DNA of 64,000 nucleotides from an uncultured Clostridia bacterium (GCA_946500295.1 CAMMVF010000008.1:1-64000), one strand, 5' to 3'; counted from the stretch's first letter, positions 1-11,879 are shown. Made by a program: numbers and translations. Notes: generated from the sequence alone by a model not told the origin.

Positions 1-75
1 GAAGGACAGATAGATTGACACCCGCCCAAACTGTGCAGTGATGTACAGCTGAATTCTTCCGAAAGCAGTCCTACA

Positions 76-699
76 GTGCCTGTGCAAGAGGCGACTGACA
101 GCAGTTCTTCCGGAATTGGAGCGTCCGGCGCTGAGTCATCAGGAATCAGTGAAGAACAAGGAAGCAATATTCTGGTGGCATATTTTTCATGGGCGGACAA
201 CGCCATTTTGGCGGATGATGTGGATGCGGTCACATCTCCCAGCGTAATCCCACCGGGAAATGTACGGCAGCTGGCGAACTGGGTGCAGGAGGAAACCGGC
301 GGTGATTTATTTTCTATCCGTGTAACAGATCCATATCCAAGTGATTGGGATGACTGTTTGACTCGGGCCAACCAGGAACGAGGCGACAATGCTCGACCGG
401 AACTCGTCGAAAATGTAAATAACCTTGACCAGTATGATACGGTATTTCTGGGATATCCCAACTGGTGGTACGGCGTTCCCATGGCGCTGCTCACCTTCCT
501 AGAGCAGAATGACCTTTCCGGTAAAGATGTGTACCTATTCTGCTCTCATGGCACAGGTGGCCTTGCCAGAAGCGTAGAGCTCATTACCAATGCGGCTCCC
601 GATGCGGTCATCTCTGACAATATTTTCGATTGTTATGAGGAGGAAGCAGCTTCTTCACAGGGGGACATTCAGAGTTGGGTATCCGAGCTTGGCTATTGA
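76..699 (+). CDS. Flavodoxin-family protein, probably 5'-truncated lipoprotein
   Basis: ILVAYFSWADNA and VFLGYPNWWYGVPMALLTFLE flavodoxin motifs; in-frame upstream stop at 16-18, no signal peptide in the readable frame. Confidence 0.75.
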   Translation: MPVQEATDSSSSGIGASGAESSGISEEQGSNILVAYFSWADNAILADDVDAVTSPSVIPPGNVRQLANWVQEETGGDLFSIRVTDPYPSDWDDCLTRANQERGDNARPELVENVNNLDQYDTVFLGYPNWWYGVPMALLTFLEQNDLSGKDVYLFCSHGTGGLARSVELITNAAPDAVISDNIFDCYEEEAASSQGDIQSWVSELGY

Positions 700-722
700 T
701 CATAGAAATGGAGGTCATAGAA

Positions 723-1298
723 ATGAAAAAAGTCTTGAGCGTATTCCTCCTTGGGCTGGTGGTATTTGTCCTTTCAGCCTGCGAAACCGCTAATTCGGAA
801 TCATTGGTAACATCAACACCAGAATCTTCTCCTTCTAAAACGGAACAATCGTTCCCCGTGGAGCAGCCAGAATCGGCTGGATCGTCCGAATCATCCTCTG
901 ATGCAGAAATTCCTTCCGCAGCGGAAGATGTAGAAGAACGGGAAAGCACATCCCGACAGATTTCCGTGAGGTTTGGGGGAAATACGGTTGTTTATGAACT
1001 AAACGATGAAACAGCCGCCGATTCCCTCTATGAGCAACTGCCCCTTACGGTTGAGATGGAAGATTACAGCACAAATGAGAAAATCTTTTACCCGCCGCAG
1101 GCGCTGGATACCAGCGGTTCCCCGTTAGCGCAGGCAGGGGACGGGACGCTGGCATACTATGAGCCATGGGGCGATGTGGTGTTCTTTTACGGCGACTATA
1201 ACGAGAATCCGTCCCTGTTCGAGCTTGGGCAGGTCGTTTCCGGCGGGGAGTTGATCAGTGAGATGTCCGGGACGATAACTATTGAAGCCCTGAAATAA
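723..1298 (+). CDS. Lipoprotein with cyclophilin-like domain
   Basis: Start re-set to ATG 723 (MKKVLSVFLLGLVVFVLSAC lipobox); C-terminal ISVRFGGNTVVYELNDETAADSL...GDVVFFYG. Confidence 0.7.
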   Translation: MKKVLSVFLLGLVVFVLSACETANSESLVTSTPESSPSKTEQSFPVEQPESAGSSESSSDAEIPSAAEDVEERESTSRQISVRFGGNTVVYELNDETAADSLYEQLPLTVEMEDYSTNEKIFYPPQALDTSGSPLAQAGDGTLAYYEPWGDVVFFYGDYNENPSLFELGQVVSGGELISEMSGTITIEALK

Positions 1299-1327
1299 TT
1301 GAATATATATTAAGGAGGTCGAAATTT

Positions 1328-1801
1328 ATGAGCAAAACATTAGTGGCATTTTTCTCTGCCAGCGGCACAACAAAGCGCATTGCGGAAAAGCTGGCAGTCG
1401 CCACCGGCAGCGATTTGTATGAAATCAGACCCGCAGTGCCCTATGCTCGCGGAGATTTGAATTGGCAGAATAAACATTCCCGCAGTTCAGTGGAAATGAA
1501 CGATCCCTCCTCTCGCCCGGAGTTAGCGGACAAAGATGCCAATATTGAGGTCTATGATCGGATTTTTCTTGGTTTTCCCATCTGGTGGTATACAGCGCCC
1601 ACCATCGTCCGCACTTTCCTAGAAAGCTATGATTTTAGCGGAAAGACGATCATTCTGTTCGCCACTTCCGGCGGCAGCGGCCTGGGTAAAACCGCAAAGG
1701 AACTTGCCTCCAGCTGTCCCAGAGCGAAGATTGTTGAAGGTGGATTACTCAACGGGAACCCTTCGGAAGCGGCATTGAAACAGTGGGCGGAAAGCATTTA
1801 A
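1328..1801 (+). CDS. Flavodoxin
   Basis: AGGAGG SD then MSKTLVAFFSASGTTKRIAEKLA; FPIWWYTAPTIVRTFLESYDFSGK. Confidence 0.85.
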   Translation: MSKTLVAFFSASGTTKRIAEKLAVATGSDLYEIRPAVPYARGDLNWQNKHSRSSVEMNDPSSRPELADKDANIEVYDRIFLGFPIWWYTAPTIVRTFLESYDFSGKTIILFATSGGSGLGKTAKELASSCPRAKIVEGGLLNGNPSEAALKQWAESI

Positions 1802-1820
1802 CATATGAGGAAGCAGTAAT

Positions 1821-2377
1821 ATGAACCGAAAAGAAAGAACAGAACAGAAAATGCAGGAGCTGTTCCACAGCCACGCTGCCGGGGAGGAAGGAACTGACCC
1901 GGAATTTATGCAGATCTTGCAGGGCTACATCTTTTGCTCGATTTGTGTTATAACGCAAAAATCCTTCCCCAGCTCAACCAGATTGAGCGTCATCCCCACT
2001 ATCAACGGGCAGATGAGCTTTCTTTGATGAAGGAGCTAAACGTGCAGCCGGAGGCATGGGCTCCCTTTGCGGAAGGCTTGAAAGGAATGTTTACAGAGCC
2101 GGTACTGCTGGAGATCGCCAAAAAGTATGGAAAGACGCCAGCTCAGGTTATCCTGCGCTGGAATGTGCAGCGGGGCGTCATTGTCATTCCCAAATCAGTT
2201 CACAAAGAGCGGATGGAGGAAAATCTGGCCATCTGGGATTTTAATTTGGACAAAGAAGATATGGAGAAGATTGCAGCTCTTGATAAAGGGTGTCCCTCCA
2301 TGTTGGATACCCGGAAAATCAGCGAGATTAAGCGGGTATATGACTACTTAAACAACCCGGTGTTGACCAGCTTGTAA
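1821..2377 (+). pseudogene. Fusion remnant: carboxymuconolactone decarboxylase-like N-terminus joined to aldo/keto reductase C-terminus
   Basis: MNRKERTEQKMQELFHSHAAGEEGTDPEFMQILQGYIF breaks near 1925 into another frame encoding LLDLCYNAKILPQLNQIERHPHYQR...VIPKSVHKERMEENL (AKR C-terminal half). Confidence 0.7.
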
Positions 2378-2392
2378 TTTTTAAAAGCAGAA

Positions 2393-2755
2393 ATGTTTTA
2401 CGATGAATATAGAAGTAAACGGGACGAATATTCAGGCGAAGTTGTACGACAACAATTTCCAGTGGTGGTAAAGGAACTGCTGCGGAAGGGTTCTTTGACG
2501 ATCAAAATGAAGGATTATGCCAGAATGGGACAGTTCGGTAGTTTTGGCGTACAGCTTCCAACCGACGACGTGCATATCATAACAGAGGCGGGCGATGTGA
2601 TTCTATCGGAAGGGAGCCTGTTAGTTATTTATTATGCGCAAAATACCCGGAATTTTACCCAGCTTGGCAAGGTTCAGGATTTGTCGGAATCAGAGCTTAA
2701 AAAGATGCTGGGAAAGGGCAATATCACAGTAACCTTGATGCTAAGTAACGAGTAA
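2393..2755 (+). CDS. Cyclophilin-like fold protein
   Basis: LPTDDVHIITEAGDVILSEGSLLVIYYAQNTRNFTQLGKV; similar to the 723-1298 domain. Confidence 0.6.
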   Translation: MFYDEYRSKRDEYSGEVVRQQFPVVVKELLRKGSLTIKMKDYARMGQFGSFGVQLPTDDVHIITEAGDVILSEGSLLVIYYAQNTRNFTQLGKVQDLSESELKKMLGKGNITVTLMLSNE

Positions 2756-2788
2756 ATATTATATACATACAAGAGGAGACACAAAAAA

Positions 2789-3778
<990 letters not shown>

Positions 3779-3795
3779 AACGTGAGGCGTAATTT

Positions 3796-4450
3796 GTGAA
3801 GATATTGGCAATTAACGTAAGTCCCCGTACAAAGGGTAATTCGGATCTTTTGTGCGATGAGTTTATCCGGGGAGCAGAAGAATCGGGCAATCAGGTCGAG
3901 AAAATCTCTTTGCAGGAAAAAACAATTGCCACCCTGCAAGGCCTGCTATGTCTGTTTCAAAACTGAGCGTTGCGTGCAACGGGACGATATGCAGGACGTG
4001 CTGGAAAAGGTTGCGGTCTGCGATGTGATGGTACTGGCTTCTCCAACCTATTTTCTCACCATGAGCGGCCAGATGAAGATATTTATTGACCGGTTGCTGC
4101 CAAAGTGGCAGAACTTGGACGGCAAAGATGCCTATGTCATTGTAACAGGTCATGATGGAAAGCGGGGACTGAAAAGAACCGCTGAAGATATGGTTGCTAT
4201 ATTGGAAAACCTGGGCGACCGAGTAAAGCAAATCATCTGGGGCGAACATGTTTGGCAAAAAGGGGAAGTGTTGGGAAGCCTTGTTCCCTTCTGCACCAGC
4301 GGTGGCAGCGGCTTTGGCCGCAGTCTGGATAAGCTGCCTGACAGTGCGCCGGGTGCAAACATTCTGGAAGGTCTGCATGTGTCCGGAAGCAGTGTGGATG
4401 GGGCATCGGAAGAAATAGCATCCTGGATCGACGGACTAAATCTGGCGTGA
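3796..4450 (+). pseudogene. NADPH-dependent FMN reductase / flavodoxin-family gene with frameshift
   Basis: GTG 3796 frame reads MKILAINVSPRTKGNSDLLCDEFIRGAEESGNQVEKISLQEK then goes out of frame after an A6 run (3917-3922); PPCKACYVCFKTERCVQRDDMQDVLEKV continues in the other frame. Confidence 0.75.
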
Positions 4451-4475
4451 TTGAAAAGGAAAGGAGGGAAAACCC

Positions 4476-5171
4476 ATGAAGCCAAAAACTGCTTTTAAAA
4501 TTGTAATAGATATTATGATGACGTTTGGGCTGCTCTTTTTAATGGGCTACCAGTTTTGGGGCGATGTCGCCCATGAGTGGGCGGGAGCCGGGATGTTTCT
4601 TTTGTTTATTGCCCATCACATTCTCAACGCCGGCTGGTATAAAAACCTGCTTCATGGGAAGTATTCTCCCTCCCACATCTTTCAGTTGATTATAGACTTG
4701 CTGGTGTTTCTCTCAATGATCGGTTTGATGGTCAGCGGTATCATTCTGTCTAATCATGTCTTTGCTTTCTTGAATATCCATGGCGGTATGTCCTTCGCAC
4801 GCCTTTTGCACATGGCCGCATCTCATTGGGGATTTGTCCTGATGGCGCTGCATCTGGGAATGCATTGGGGAATGTTCATGGGGGTTGCCAAAAAGGCACT
4901 GAATCTGAGGAAGTTCTCTCGTGTGCGTAAGATTCTGCTCCCCACTCTTGGTGCGGGGATCGCAGTCTATGGATTGATCGTGTTTATTCAGCGCGATTTG
5001 CTCACCTACATGCTGGTACGCACCCAGTTTGTATTTCTGGATTTTGGCGAATCCATCCCGCTCTTTTATCTGGACTATCTTGCGATGATGGGTACCTTCA
5101 TTTTTTTTGCCTATTATATTTCCATGATGCTGCGGAAATTGTCAGGGAAAAGAGCTAGAAAAAAGGGATAA
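4476..5171 (+). CDS. DUF4405-like membrane cytochrome-b-type protein
   Basis: Several TM segments with paired His (HEWAGAGMFLLFIAHHILNAGWYKNLLHGKYS). Confidence 0.7.
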   Translation: MKPKTAFKIVIDIMMTFGLLFLMGYQFWGDVAHEWAGAGMFLLFIAHHILNAGWYKNLLHGKYSPSHIFQLIIDLLVFLSMIGLMVSGIILSNHVFAFLNIHGGMSFARLLHMAASHWGFVLMALHLGMHWGMFMGVAKKALNLRKFSRVRKILLPTLGAGIAVYGLIVFIQRDLLTYMLVRTQFVFLDFGESIPLFYLDYLAMMGTFIFFAYYISMMLRKLSGKRARKKG

Positions 5172-5258
5172 AGAAATGTTAATTAGCCAGAGAATGGAAC
5201 TGGTAAACTTGCCATCGCATGTAGGTAGAGAAAAAATATCTAAACTTAGAACAATTCG

Positions 5259-5287
5259 TTGAAAAAAATATAATCTTGCGTTATAAT
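5259..5287 (+). promoter_or_regulatory. Sigma-A-like promoter upstream of the GT2 gene
   Basis: TTGAAA (5259-5264), 17-nt spacer, TATAAT (5282-5287). Confidence 0.65.
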
Positions 5288-5353
5288 AAAGTAGAAATAG
5301 TTTTCATATATTGAATCGTGAAATGATAAAACTTTGAGAAAAGGAGCAGCTTC

Positions 5354-6319
5354 ATGAGTAAGATTAGTGTCATTATACCAACTCACAATAACCAGGAAAC
5401 TGTTTTAAGTTTTGCAAAAGAGTTGATAGATTTATTTGAAACCAGCATTTCTCGGCATACTTACGAGATAATATTTGTAGACAACAACTCTACTGACCAG
5501 ACTAAGCTCTACTTAACAAAATTGTGTGAAATTACTCAGAAGGTGAAGTGCCTGTTTACTGTCGCAGATTATGGTTCTGAGCTTGCCGCAAAAAGCGGAA
5601 TGGCAATGTCAACTGGCGACTGCGTCATAACCATGCTCCCTGATCACTCACATCCTATATCAGCTATTCCGAAGATGATTGAACTTTGGGAAGACGGAAG
5701 TAAAATAATTATTGGAGCTTGTTCTCAGGGCAGTGGTAACCCTATATTTAACGCTCTTCGCAATGTCTACTGCAATCTTCTTTATTCTATAACAGGTACA
5801 AAGACAATGAAGCAGTTTAACGGTTTCTGCCTTTATGACTTAAGCTTTGTCAAGACTATCACGAGTAAGGCATATAAAAATATGTCTATTCGCAGTGTTA
5901 TCAACACTTTAAATCTGAGTTACATGGTTCTTCCATATAATCCTTCTAAGTCTTCGCCATCAAAGAGTTTTTCTGAACGATTTGACAAGTTGATGTGCTC
6001 GATGACAACCTATCCTAAAGGTACAATAAGACTTGTGTCGCTGTTCGGACTAAGTGGAGGATTAATTTCTCTTTTGGTTGGAATCGTAACGCTGATAATG
6101 AAATTTTTCATGTGGAATAGCTTTTCCGTTGGCATTCCGCTTATTTGTTTATTTGGCGGTGTAATGATGATCTTTGCTTCCATAATTGCTGAATACATAT
6201 CCAGCCTTTGTCAGAAGACCGAGGCCGCTACTTTCGTTAAAGAAGAGGATAGAATCAATTTTTCACAACCTGATAAAAATAACCGCAGCGACCGAAATGA
6301 CAAACAACGCTCAAAATAA
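5354..6319 (+). CDS. Glycosyltransferase family 2 with C-terminal TM segments
   Basis: ISVIIPTHNNQETV...EIIFVDNNSTDQT; two C-terminal hydrophobic helices. Confidence 0.85.
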   Translation: MSKISVIIPTHNNQETVLSFAKELIDLFETSISRHTYEIIFVDNNSTDQTKLYLTKLCEITQKVKCLFTVADYGSELAAKSGMAMSTGDCVITMLPDHSHPISAIPKMIELWEDGSKIIIGACSQGSGNPIFNALRNVYCNLLYSITGTKTMKQFNGFCLYDLSFVKTITSKAYKNMSIRSVINTLNLSYMVLPYNPSKSSPSKSFSERFDKLMCSMTTYPKGTIRLVSLFGLSGGLISLLVGIVTLIMKFFMWNSFSVGIPLICLFGGVMMIFASIIAEYISSLCQKTEAATFVKEEDRINFSQPDKNNRSDRNDKQRSK

Positions 6320-6335
6320 AATTATACACCGAAGT

Positions 6336-6360
6336 GCGGCAGCGGATAACTGCCGCTTTT
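6336..6360 (+). terminator. Intrinsic terminator/attenuator between GT2 and MORN genes
   Basis: GCGGCAG(6336-6342)/CTGCCGC(6350-6356) followed by TTTT. Confidence 0.55.
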
Positions 6361-6400
6361 CAGTGTGTTTCCACATAATCTCGACGAAGGAGAAAAAGAA

Positions 6401-9013
6401 TTGGAAAAGCATATAAACCTTCCGGAAACAGCTATTATATTGGCAGCCAACTTAAAAGGGTATGATGAGGATAACTCGGGTTGGGATATTCTTCTTGAGG
6501 CTCGCCGCAAATATTTTGCTACCCGAAAAAAGGTACGTGACAAAGTGTTTTTCACGCTGGGGATCGAGAGTGTTCGCTGCCAATATCAGATTTCGCCCAA
6601 TAAGCCGATGAAATGGAAAAAGACTGTGAATACAAAGCTCACCGAATTTACAAAATCTGATACCACCGGCAGTTATATCTTATTTTGTCTGGATTTGAGC
6701 GGAGAGATCAGAAAGAAAATTTTTTTCTCCAGTGAGCATACTTGGTTAAAAACTGAGTATTACAACGGAAATGGTGTCTTGAGCGCCCAACTTACAAGTT
6801 ATAAAAGCGGGGACGGTCAAACGGTTGCGTTGTCTCGTGATGGTTCTAAGCCTATCATACTCTCAGCATATAACGATAAGTCTTTGATATCTTGTGAGCA
6901 AGAAGTATATGTACAAACAATGGATGGAGATTTCTATTTTGCACCGTATTATAGTCAGCATGAATCTGTGGTTGCGACAAACACAGACAATGTAAAGCGT
7001 AAGGGATTTTTCTTTGATGAATCTCTAATCTATGGCGATTTTACTACCTTGAATATTAGTAAAGGTATTGTTCAGCCCGAAACCTCTGAGACGGAAGACG
7101 AAAAAGAAAATGCCACTGCAGAAAAATCGTTCATAACAGTTGATTCGATAAACTCAGCAGAATTTAATTTAAATGAAAAACGGATGAAAGGACAACCTGC
7201 ACAATTAGAAACACAAGTTCAAGTTGATGATATCTCTGAAGAAGATAAGTCAATTACGGTAGAAAAGTCTACTTTATCAGAAGCAGGCAACAACTCAAAA
7301 ATAATTCAGGGCAAGGAGAAGTACTACTACTATGGCACTTTAAATAAAGATGGTCAGCGTCATGGGGGAGGAGTTACCCTTACACAAAAGGGGACTGCTA
7401 TTTATTCGGGAGGCTACAGTGAGGACAAGCGGTCTGGCTTTGGAACACAGTTTTTTAAAAACGGGAAAATCTGTTATGTGGGCAGATGGAGCGAAGATAA
7501 GAAAAATGGTTTTGGATTTTCTGTGGGTGGAGACGGTACAATTACAGCTGGAAATTTTGAGAATGATAAAAGAAAGGGTCTGACTGCAAAATTCAAAGGA
7601 GATGGCTCTCTTGTTTCTGTAGTAGGATATACAGACGACGGAATAAAAGGTCTATCATTTACACGAGATAACAGTGGGGATGATTATCTTATTCAGAAAA
7701 ATGAAGGCGGTAAGCTCAAAAGTCTTGTAACTGTTTTAGACGATGATGGAAATATTAAATATAACGGAGAAATGGAGAACGGTGAGTATTCGGGTGTTGG
7801 CAGGCTTTTTGACAAAAGCGGAGCCTTGAGTTATTCCGGACATTTTAAAAACAACCTAAAAAACGGGGAGGGAACGCTTTATCTTGACGATGGTTCTACA
7901 ATCAGCGGACATTTTTTAAACGGCGAGCTCGATGGTGAGGCTGTGCATCGTTCTTATAACGGGATCGTTATATACAAGGGCACCTTCAAAGATAATAAAT
8001 ATTCAGGAGAAGGTACACTTTACAGAGATGATGGCTCTTATTGCAATGCAACCTTTGATGACGGCAAAGAAACAGGCAGTATTAGTGTTTTTTCGCCTAC
8101 ACATGAGTTGATATACAAAGGGGGACTCAAAAACGGCGAGTACTCCGGAAAAGGCACATTGTATGAAAATAACGAAAAGGTGTACGACGGTTCATTTGTG
8201 TCAGGAAAAAAGTCTGGTATGGGAAGACTTTTTAAAGATAAGCTCTGTGTATATATGGGCAGCTTTGAGAATGATAAAAAGTCAGGTTTTGGAATAAGCT
8301 ATAAAAATAATAAAGCTGAATATAGCGGGTTTTGGAATGAAGATGAGTATAACGGCTGTGGCTTACTCCATGACAGTGAAACAAACATTGATTATGCAGG
8401 CGCATTTAAAAACGGAAAAATGCATGGAAGAATAAATCAAATTTTCAACACTACATTATTGCGTGAATGTATATACGAAAACGGTGTTTGTTCATATATG
8501 AGAGAATATGATGATGACGGCTCTGTAGTTTATGAAGGCAGTGTGGTAAATTCACTTAGAGAAGGAATGGGGTGCGCTTATACAAAATATGGAGAAAAGC
8601 AGTTTGAGGGAATATTTAAATGCGGCGAACCATATAAGTCTATGCGTGTAATTCCTAAAGCTTTGGCAGCGCTTGAGGATTCCGAGCAGCTCCATGATAC
8701 AGCCTATGCCACTTATAAGAAACCGCTCGATTTCGTTTCAGAGAAACTTATGGGCAAGGCTATATATTCGGGTTCACTCAAAGACGGCAAGCCCGGTGGT
8801 AACGGCACTCTGCTTTATCCCGATCATCGTTATACAGGCAGCTTCCTTGACGGAAAACCCGCCGGAAATGGAGTGCTGTATTTTGGAGATGGAAAAGAGC
8901 TTAAGGGAGAGTTTTTCTCATCATCAAATGATGACACAACGATGATTGAATTTAACGATATAGTATATTATGTGAAGAAGAGTGATGAGAGTGATAACGA
9001 GCAGGTTGTTTGA
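6401..9013 (+). CDS. MORN-repeat protein (about 870 aa)
   Basis: Many YSGxFKNGxxxGxGTL repeats; likely TTG start at 6401 behind AAGGAG, in frame with ORF start 6365. Confidence 0.85.
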   Translation: MEKHINLPETAIILAANLKGYDEDNSGWDILLEARRKYFATRKKVRDKVFFTLGIESVRCQYQISPNKPMKWKKTVNTKLTEFTKSDTTGSYILFCLDLSGEIRKKIFFSSEHTWLKTEYYNGNGVLSAQLTSYKSGDGQTVALSRDGSKPIILSAYNDKSLISCEQEVYVQTMDGDFYFAPYYSQHESVVATNTDNVKRKGFFFDESLIYGDFTTLNISKGIVQPETSETEDEKENATAEKSFITVDSINSAEFNLNEKRMKGQPAQLETQVQVDDISEEDKSITVEKSTLSEAGNNSKIIQGKEKYYYYGTLNKDGQRHGGGVTLTQKGTAIYSGGYSEDKRSGFGTQFFKNGKICYVGRWSEDKKNGFGFSVGGDGTITAGNFENDKRKGLTAKFKGDGSLVSVVGYTDDGIKGLSFTRDNSGDDYLIQKNEGGKLKSLVTVLDDDGNIKYNGEMENGEYSGVGRLFDKSGALSYSGHFKNNLKNGEGTLYLDDGSTISGHFLNGELDGEAVHRSYNGIVIYKGTFKDNKYSGEGTLYRDDGSYCNATFDDGKETGSISVFSPTHELIYKGGLKNGEYSGKGTLYENNEKVYDGSFVSGKKSGMGRLFKDKLCVYMGSFENDKKSGFGISYKNNKAEYSGFWNEDEYNGCGLLHDSETNIDYAGAFKNGKMHGRINQIFNTTLLRECIYENGVCSYMREYDDDGSVVYEGSVVNSLREGMGCAYTKYGEKQFEGIFKCGEPYKSMRVIPKALAALEDSEQLHDTAYATYKKPLDFVSEKLMGKAIYSGSLKDGKPGGNGTLLYPDHRYTGSFLDGKPAGNGVLYFGDGKELKGEFFSSSNDDTTMIEFNDIVYYVKKSDESDNEQVV

Positions 9014-9860
9014 GACATCTATTGATGAAGAGTTGACCGAAGATGCCGACAGGATCGGACAATTTTTGCAGGGGCTAATTGATTTAGCTTGGGATTTCAT
9101 TCCTAAGCTGATAATTGCGATATTGATTTTTGTAATCGGATGGTGGCTTTCAAAGCTTGTATGCAGAATAATTAAAAAAGCTCTAGCCAAAGGAAAAGCT
9201 GATCAAACTGCTATATCTTTTATATACTCAATCGTATTGTGCTCATTGAGGATTTTGGTTATAATATCCGCGTTGGCTGAACTGGGAATTAATGTAACTG
9301 CTCTGCTCACCGCAATAGGTGCGGCGACTGTTACCATAGGTTTAGCATTACAGGATACAATGAAGGATATAGCAAGCGGAGTGTTAATCGTCATCAACAA
9401 ACCGTTTAAGGCAGGAGAATTTATCGAGTTTGAAGGTTTGCAAGGTACAGTACAGAAAATACTAATTACAAATACCTATTTGCTTACTGTAGATAACAAA
9501 GAAGTGATTATACCGAACTCAAGGTTAACCAGTGACAATCTGATAAATTACACCTCCCAGGATATGCGTATGCTCGATCTGTCATATCAAATTAGTTATA
9601 ATGACGATATGACAAAGGCAAAAGATATATTGAATAATCTAATAAATGCTGATGAAAGATTTCTAAAAAATCCCAAGCCTGTAGTTGCTGTTTCAAAGCA
9701 TAATGACAGTTCGATTGAAATTATTGGCAGAGTATGGTGCAAGACAGAGGATTATTGGAATCTTTATTACTATATGCAGGAGCAGGTTAAGCTTGATTTT
9801 GATAAGGCGGGTTTGAATATACCATATAGTCAAGTAGATGTACACTTAAAAAGAGGCTGA
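8982..9860 (+). CDS. Small-conductance mechanosensitive channel (MscS family)
   Basis: LLTAIGAATVTIGLALQDTMKDIASGVLIVINKPFKAGEFIEFEGLQGTV...VIIPNS. Confidence 0.9.
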   Translation: MMRVITSRLFETSIDEELTEDADRIGQFLQGLIDLAWDFIPKLIIAILIFVIGWWLSKLVCRIIKKALAKGKADQTAISFIYSIVLCSLRILVIISALAELGINVTALLTAIGAATVTIGLALQDTMKDIASGVLIVINKPFKAGEFIEFEGLQGTVQKILITNTYLLTVDNKEVIIPNSRLTSDNLINYTSQDMRMLDLSYQISYNDDMTKAKDILNNLINADERFLKNPKPVVAVSKHNDSSIEIIGRVWCKTEDYWNLYYYMQEQVKLDFDKAGLNIPYSQVDVHLKRG

Positions 9861-10029
9861 TTGCTCGACTGTACTCTGTCCTGAATGTGGTTCAGTTGTT
9901 TTCTCGAAATTGAACTAAGTTCAGATCGAGGCTTTGCATGTCATGCACAAGAATTAATATATGCAAATTATACTAGGACATTTAGGTTGTTTTAATAATT
10001 TCTTAATCTTTATATTTGGGTGACTAAAA

Positions 10030-10518
10030 ATGAATATTTCCGTAATCTTGCTAATTCTAGGATTAGTTGCTCTTGCTATATTTGTTTTCCTATTTGCTAC
10101 TGATTTTGCAGACAGTATTAGGATAAAGTCTTTGTTTAAGAAGGAGCATTGTTATCCCACCAATAGAATTGGTAATCTATGGATTGATGAACCTAACAAG
10201 AAATGGACAGTATCCGGTTTTGACTTGCTTTTTGATTTTGATACGATAATTGATTATGATATACAGTATGATGGTATTTCTACTAAGCAAAATCTTATTA
10301 ATATGCAACTTGAAACGTGCGCTGAAATGACGGCTGCTCCTCGTAAAACTTTTGAAAGACTAGTAGTTGTCGTTATTATGAATGACAGCAGGTATCCCTG
10401 TGTCAATATTCCGGTTGGTAAAACAAAATCAGTAGTGGGCTCGCCGGAATTTAAAAACCAGCTTGAATTAGCTGAAAAAATCTGCAATGAAATTGAGAAA
10501 ATAAAAAATATTGAATAA
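10030..10518 (+). CDS. Hypothetical membrane-anchored protein
   Basis: ORF with N-terminal TM segment; no recognised family. Confidence 0.6.
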   Translation: MNISVILLILGLVALAIFVFLFATDFADSIRIKSLFKKEHCYPTNRIGNLWIDEPNKKWTVSGFDLLFDFDTIIDYDIQYDGISTKQNLINMQLETCAEMTAAPRKTFERLVVVVIMNDSRYPCVNIPVGKTKSVVGSPEFKNQLELAEKICNEIEKIKNIE

Positions 10519-10531
10519 TGGATGTGTTAAA

Positions 10532-11287
10532 ATGAAATTAATCTCGTGGAATGTAAACGGTCTTCGTGCATGTGTTCAAAAAGGATTTCTCGAATTCTTT
10601 AATGAAATAGATGCTGACTTTTTCTGTGTTCAGGAAACAAAACTTCAGGAAGGTCAAATTGAGTTAGATCTTCCGGGGTACAAACAGTATTGGAACTATG
10701 CCGAGAAAAAAGGATACTCTGGTACTGCTATTTTTACTAAGTTTGAGCCTATATCAGTAAGTTATGGAATAGGTATTGATGAACACGATCATGAAGGCAG
10801 GGTGATAACGCTAGAGTACGATACTTATTTCCTCGTTACAGTTTATACTCCAAACTCACAAAACGAGCTAAAACGTCTTGACTATCGCATGAAGTGGGAG
10901 GATGATTTTCTTAAATATTTAAAAAAATTGGAGCAAAACAAGCCGGTGATTTTTTGTGGTGATTTAAATGTTGCTCACAATGAAATTGATCTTAAAAATC
11001 CCAAGACAAACCGAAAAAACGCCGGATTTACAGATGAAGAAAGAGGAAAATTTTCCAATGTGATAAGTGCGGGTTTTACTGATACATTTCGCTATTTTTA
11101 TCCGGATCTTGAGGGAATCTACTCATGGTGGTCCTATCGTTTCAAGGCTCGCGAAAAAAATGCAGGTTGGCGTATTGACTATTTCTGTGTTTCAAATGTT
11201 TTAAAGGACAGGCTTTTGGACGCTAAAATTCACACGGATATTTACGGCTCGGACCATTGCCCGGTTGAGTTGGATATAGATTTATGA
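10532..11287 (+). CDS. xth: Exodeoxyribonuclease III
   Basis: [68 protein letters not shown]. Confidence 0.95.
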   Translation: MKLISWNVNGLRACVQKGFLEFFNEIDADFFCVQETKLQEGQIELDLPGYKQYWNYAEKKGYSGTAIFTKFEPISVSYGIGIDEHDHEGRVITLEYDTYFLVTVYTPNSQNELKRLDYRMKWEDDFLKYLKKLEQNKPVIFCGDLNVAHNEIDLKNPKTNRKNAGFTDEERGKFSNVISAGFTDTFRYFYPDLEGIYSWWSYRFKAREKNAGWRIDYFCVSNVLKDRLLDAKIHTDIYGSDHCPVELDIDL

Positions 11288-11296
11288 GGTGTTAAA

Positions 11297-11773
11297 ATGG
11301 CTGAGACTAAGACAAACGTAATGCGTATTTTGGATAAAGCTAAAATTAATTATAATCATTATGAATATCCTCACGGTAAGGAGGCTGTAGACGGGCTGAG
11401 CGTAGCAAAACTTTTGGGTCAAAACCCTAACCAGGTTTTCAAGACACTGGTAACCCATGGTGGCGGAGGATATTATGTTTTTGTAATCCCGGTAGCTGAG
11501 GAGCTAGACTTGAAAAAGGCGGCGCGAGCAGTAGGGGAGAAGTCCGTTGAAATGATTCATGTCAAAGATATTAATAAGGTTACGGGGTATATACGAGGAG
11601 GCTGTTCACCCATCGGAATGAAAAAGCTGTATAAGACTGTAATCCACACAAGCGCCAACGATATAAAAATGATGATAGTAAGCGCCGGAAAAATAGGCTA
11701 CCAAATTGAGTTGCCTCCAAAGGAGCTTATTTCTCTGATTGGAGCTGATACAGCTGATATTGTCAAATGTTGA
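11297..11773 (+). CDS. ybaK: Cys-tRNA(Pro)/Cys-tRNA(Cys) deacylase YbaK/EbsC
   Basis: QVFKTLVTHG, GYIRGGCSPIGMKK. Confidence 0.9.
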   Translation: MAETKTNVMRILDKAKINYNHYEYPHGKEAVDGLSVAKLLGQNPNQVFKTLVTHGGGGYYVFVIPVAEELDLKKAARAVGEKSVEMIHVKDINKVTGYIRGGCSPIGMKKLYKTVIHTSANDIKMMIVSAGKIGYQIELPPKELISLIGADTADIVKC

Positions 11774-11879
11774 ATGAGATATATTTCTCTCCAGGACGTT
11801 GAGAATTTCAAAATATAGTTATGATATAATAAAGCTGTTGATTCAGATTTGATGATAAGAAAAATAAAGATATTTGCCT

